DNA from: an uncultured Clostridia bacterium
GTDB lineage: Bacteria > Bacillota > Clostridia > Christensenellales > Aristaeellaceae
DNA length: 64,000 bases
Direction of reading: 5' to 3'
Assembly: GCA_934636425.1 (NCBI GenBank)
Contig: CAKUAV010000001.1
Location: forward strand, 1-64,000
Of this stretch, positions 62,665 to 64,000 are shown in pieces (position 1 is the first letter of the stretch; each line of letters starts with the position of its first letter). A model generated the notes under the pieces. That model was not told where the DNA came from. It worked only from the letters and a program-made list of their open reading frames with translations, and ran no database searches. Made by a program: the position numbers and the translations under genes.

Positions 62665-64000
62665 TCTGCTTTTCTCCTTCCTGCGCGGAGGCGGCGAGCG
62701 CCTTATTGTGCTTCTTGGGCGGAATCACCAGATCGGGATATTCTATGCGCTGGTGGAACACGCCGCCCAGCACGGTGACGAACGCCCTCGTGGCGCGCTC
62801 GACGTCCTTGAGCGTAATGGGCGCGTCGTTGAGCTGGCCGTCGTCCATCTTGCCGCGGATGAGCTTGCGGATGAGCGCCTCCAGCCCCTCGGCGCTGCGA
62901 TCGGGCGCAGTGCGGGCGGCCGCCTCGATTGTGTCGGCCAGCATGACGATGGCGGCTTCCTTTGTCTGCGGCTTGGGGCCGGGATAGCGGAAGTCGTCTA
63001 TGTCCACGTTCTCCGCGCCGTTCTGCTCCACGCAGCGGCCATAGAAGTACATGACCGGCGTATCGCCGTGATGCTGGGCGATGATGTCCAGTATCGGCTG
63101 GGGCATGCGGTATTTCTCGGCCAGCAGCACGCCGTCGGTCGGGTGCGCGGTCAGTATCGCCGCGCTCACCAGCGGGTCGGTGCGGTCGTGCGGGTTGTCG
63201 CCGATCTGGTTTTCCTTAAAGTAGAGCGGGCGCTTGAGCTTGCCCACATCGTGATAATACGCGCCCACGCGCGCCAGCAGGCCGTTCGCGCCGATCGCGT
63301 CGGCCGCGGCCTCTGCGAGATTGGCCACGATGATCGAATGATGATATGTGCCCGACGCCTCCAGTATCATGCGCCGTATCAGCGGATGGTTGGGGTTGCT
63401 CAGCTCCATGAGCTTGGCCGGCGTGACCAGATTGAATATCCACTCGAGCGCCGGCTGTATGCCTATGCTCAGCACGCCCGAAAGTATGCCGCCGCCGCCC
63501 GACCACGCCGCCCAGACCAGCACGCGCGATGTATCCACCTCGGTGATCAGCCCCAGTGCCAGCGTCGTGAGCACATTGACCACGCAGGCGAGCAGGCCGG
63601 CGAGCAGCATGAACACGCGCTGCGTCTTGCCGTGAATGACGGCCACGCACAGCGAGCCGGAAATGATGCCGGAAATCATGACGATGATCAGCGAGGAGGA
63701 GAGCGAGCCGCTCACGCCCGAGCTGATGATGCCGCACAGCACGGCGAGCACCACGTTCACCACCAGCGCCAGCCGCGTCCTGAGCAGCGCGGCGGTCAGC
63801 ATCACGCCGATGGCCACGGGCATCAGGAACTGATTGAGCGCCTGAACGAGCGTGCTGAGGCCGCAGGTTGTCAGCATGATGACCGCAAGCAGCGCCATGC
63901 GCCCCGCGTCCCTGAGCATATCCCTTTCATAAATGGTCATATAGACCACGATCGTGGAGAGCAGCAGCAGCACAAGCGCCCCCACGCCCACATACATCAG
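62657..64000 (-). CDS. pgpH: 7TM-HD phosphohydrolase, PgpH-like (partial)
   Basis: The visible 447 residues are the C-terminal part of a protein whose 5' end lies beyond the window. About six transmembrane segments occupy the first ~190 visible residues, followed by an HD domain with YHHSIIVANLAEAA, the HD dyad in YYHDVGKLKRP, and AQHHGDTP, as in the PgpH class that hydrolyses c-di-AMP. The extracellular 7TMR-HDED domain is expected in the missing part. It is upstream of, and overlaps by eight bases, the YbeY-deaminase gene, the gene order known from Firmicutes (yqfF-ybeY). Confidence 0.93.
   Translation of the reverse strand: MMYVGVGALVLLLLSTIVVYMTIYERDMLRDAGRMALLAVIMLTTCGLSTLVQALNQFLMPVAIGVMLTAALLRTRLALVVNVVLAVLCGIISSGVSGSLSSSLIIVMISGIISGSLCVAVIHGKTQRVFMLLAGLLACVVNVLTTLALGLITEVDTSRVLVWAAWSGGGGILSGVLSIGIQPALEWIFNLVTPAKLMELSNPNHPLIRRMILEASGTYHHSIIVANLAEAAADAIGANGLLARVGAYYHDVGKLKRPLYFKENQIGDNPHDRTDPLVSAAILTAHPTDGVLLAEKYRMPQPILDIIAQHHGDTPVMYFYGRCVEQNGAENVDIDDFRYPGPKPQTKEAAIVMLADTIEAAARTAPDRSAEGLEALIRKLIRGKMDDGQLNDAPITLKDVERATRAFVTVLGGVFHQRIEYPDLVIPPKKHNKALAASAQEGEKQNA

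Overview
The window looks like a chromosomal segment of a GC-rich, carbohydrate-foraging gut-type Clostridia. The gene families are those of Firmicutes: LplB/YtcP-type sugar permeases, a YesN-like AraC regulator, a PgpH-type HD phosphodiesterase, a ybeY/cdd/era/recO neighbourhood and MsmX-dependent style ABC clusters. GC content is high, which produces many long spurious antisense frames. A Christensenellales-like origin is my inference from the combination of high GC, sugar transporters and lipobox-less solute-binding proteins; 16S or marker-gene placement would be needed to prove it.

Layout. 1-720: tandem ~204 bp non-coding repeat with a perfect hairpin per unit. 974-4237 (minus): patatin-like lipase and a membrane AraC-family regulator. 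4531-13179 (plus): sugar ABC transporter (two permeases, a solute-binding protein), a 971-aa glycosidase-like protein and a second solute-binding protein; no ATPase is encoded. 13.2-17.8 kb: repeat-rich spacer, then minus-strand MazG-like, SGNH esterase, GNAT and CCA-adding enzyme. 17.9-29.2 kb (plus): dnaE, a GH38-type mannosidase, SGNH esterase, glucuronate isomerase, and a macro-domain/VWA pair. 29.5-36.6 kb (minus): Xaa-Pro peptidase, methyltransferase, pseudouridine synthase, gyrA, gyrB. 36.8-38.0 kb: PatB-type C-S lyase followed by a 640 bp repeat-bearing spacer. 38.6-48.7 kb (minus): an apparent operon FHA-FtsW/RodA-PBP2-MoxR-DUF58-DUF4129-uvrC-pepV. 49.0-55.8 kb: heparinase II/III-like lyase, CorC/HlyC-type protein, SGNH esterase, GH99/WbsX-like glycosidase. 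56.0-59.2 kb: a membrane-associated Hsp70-like protein and a membrane coiled-coil protein with a GrpE-like tail, separated by a 55-bp minisatellite. 59.7-64.0 kb (minus): pgpH, a fused YbeY-cytidine deaminase, era, recO.

How it fits together. The carbohydrate genes (mannosidase, glucuronate isomerase, heparinase-like lyase, GH99-like enzyme, three deacylase-type SGNH proteins, two solute-binding proteins) suggest use of acylated, uronate- and mannose-containing glycans, possibly host glycans. The housekeeping blocks (dnaE, gyrAB, uvrC, era-recO) show this is core chromosome. No tRNA, rRNA, CRISPR array, transposase, integrase or phage gene was recognised.

Most notable signals: (1) a dispersed ~199 bp non-coding element with two well-preserved copies whose ends coincide exactly with locus-specific direct repeats (43 bp at one site, 20 bp at the other), plus two decayed copies; (2) the membrane Hsp70/GrpE-like pair; (3) the YbeY-cytidine deaminase fusion; (4) the 971-aa two-barrel-like protein inside the sugar locus; (5) solute-binding proteins without a lipobox.
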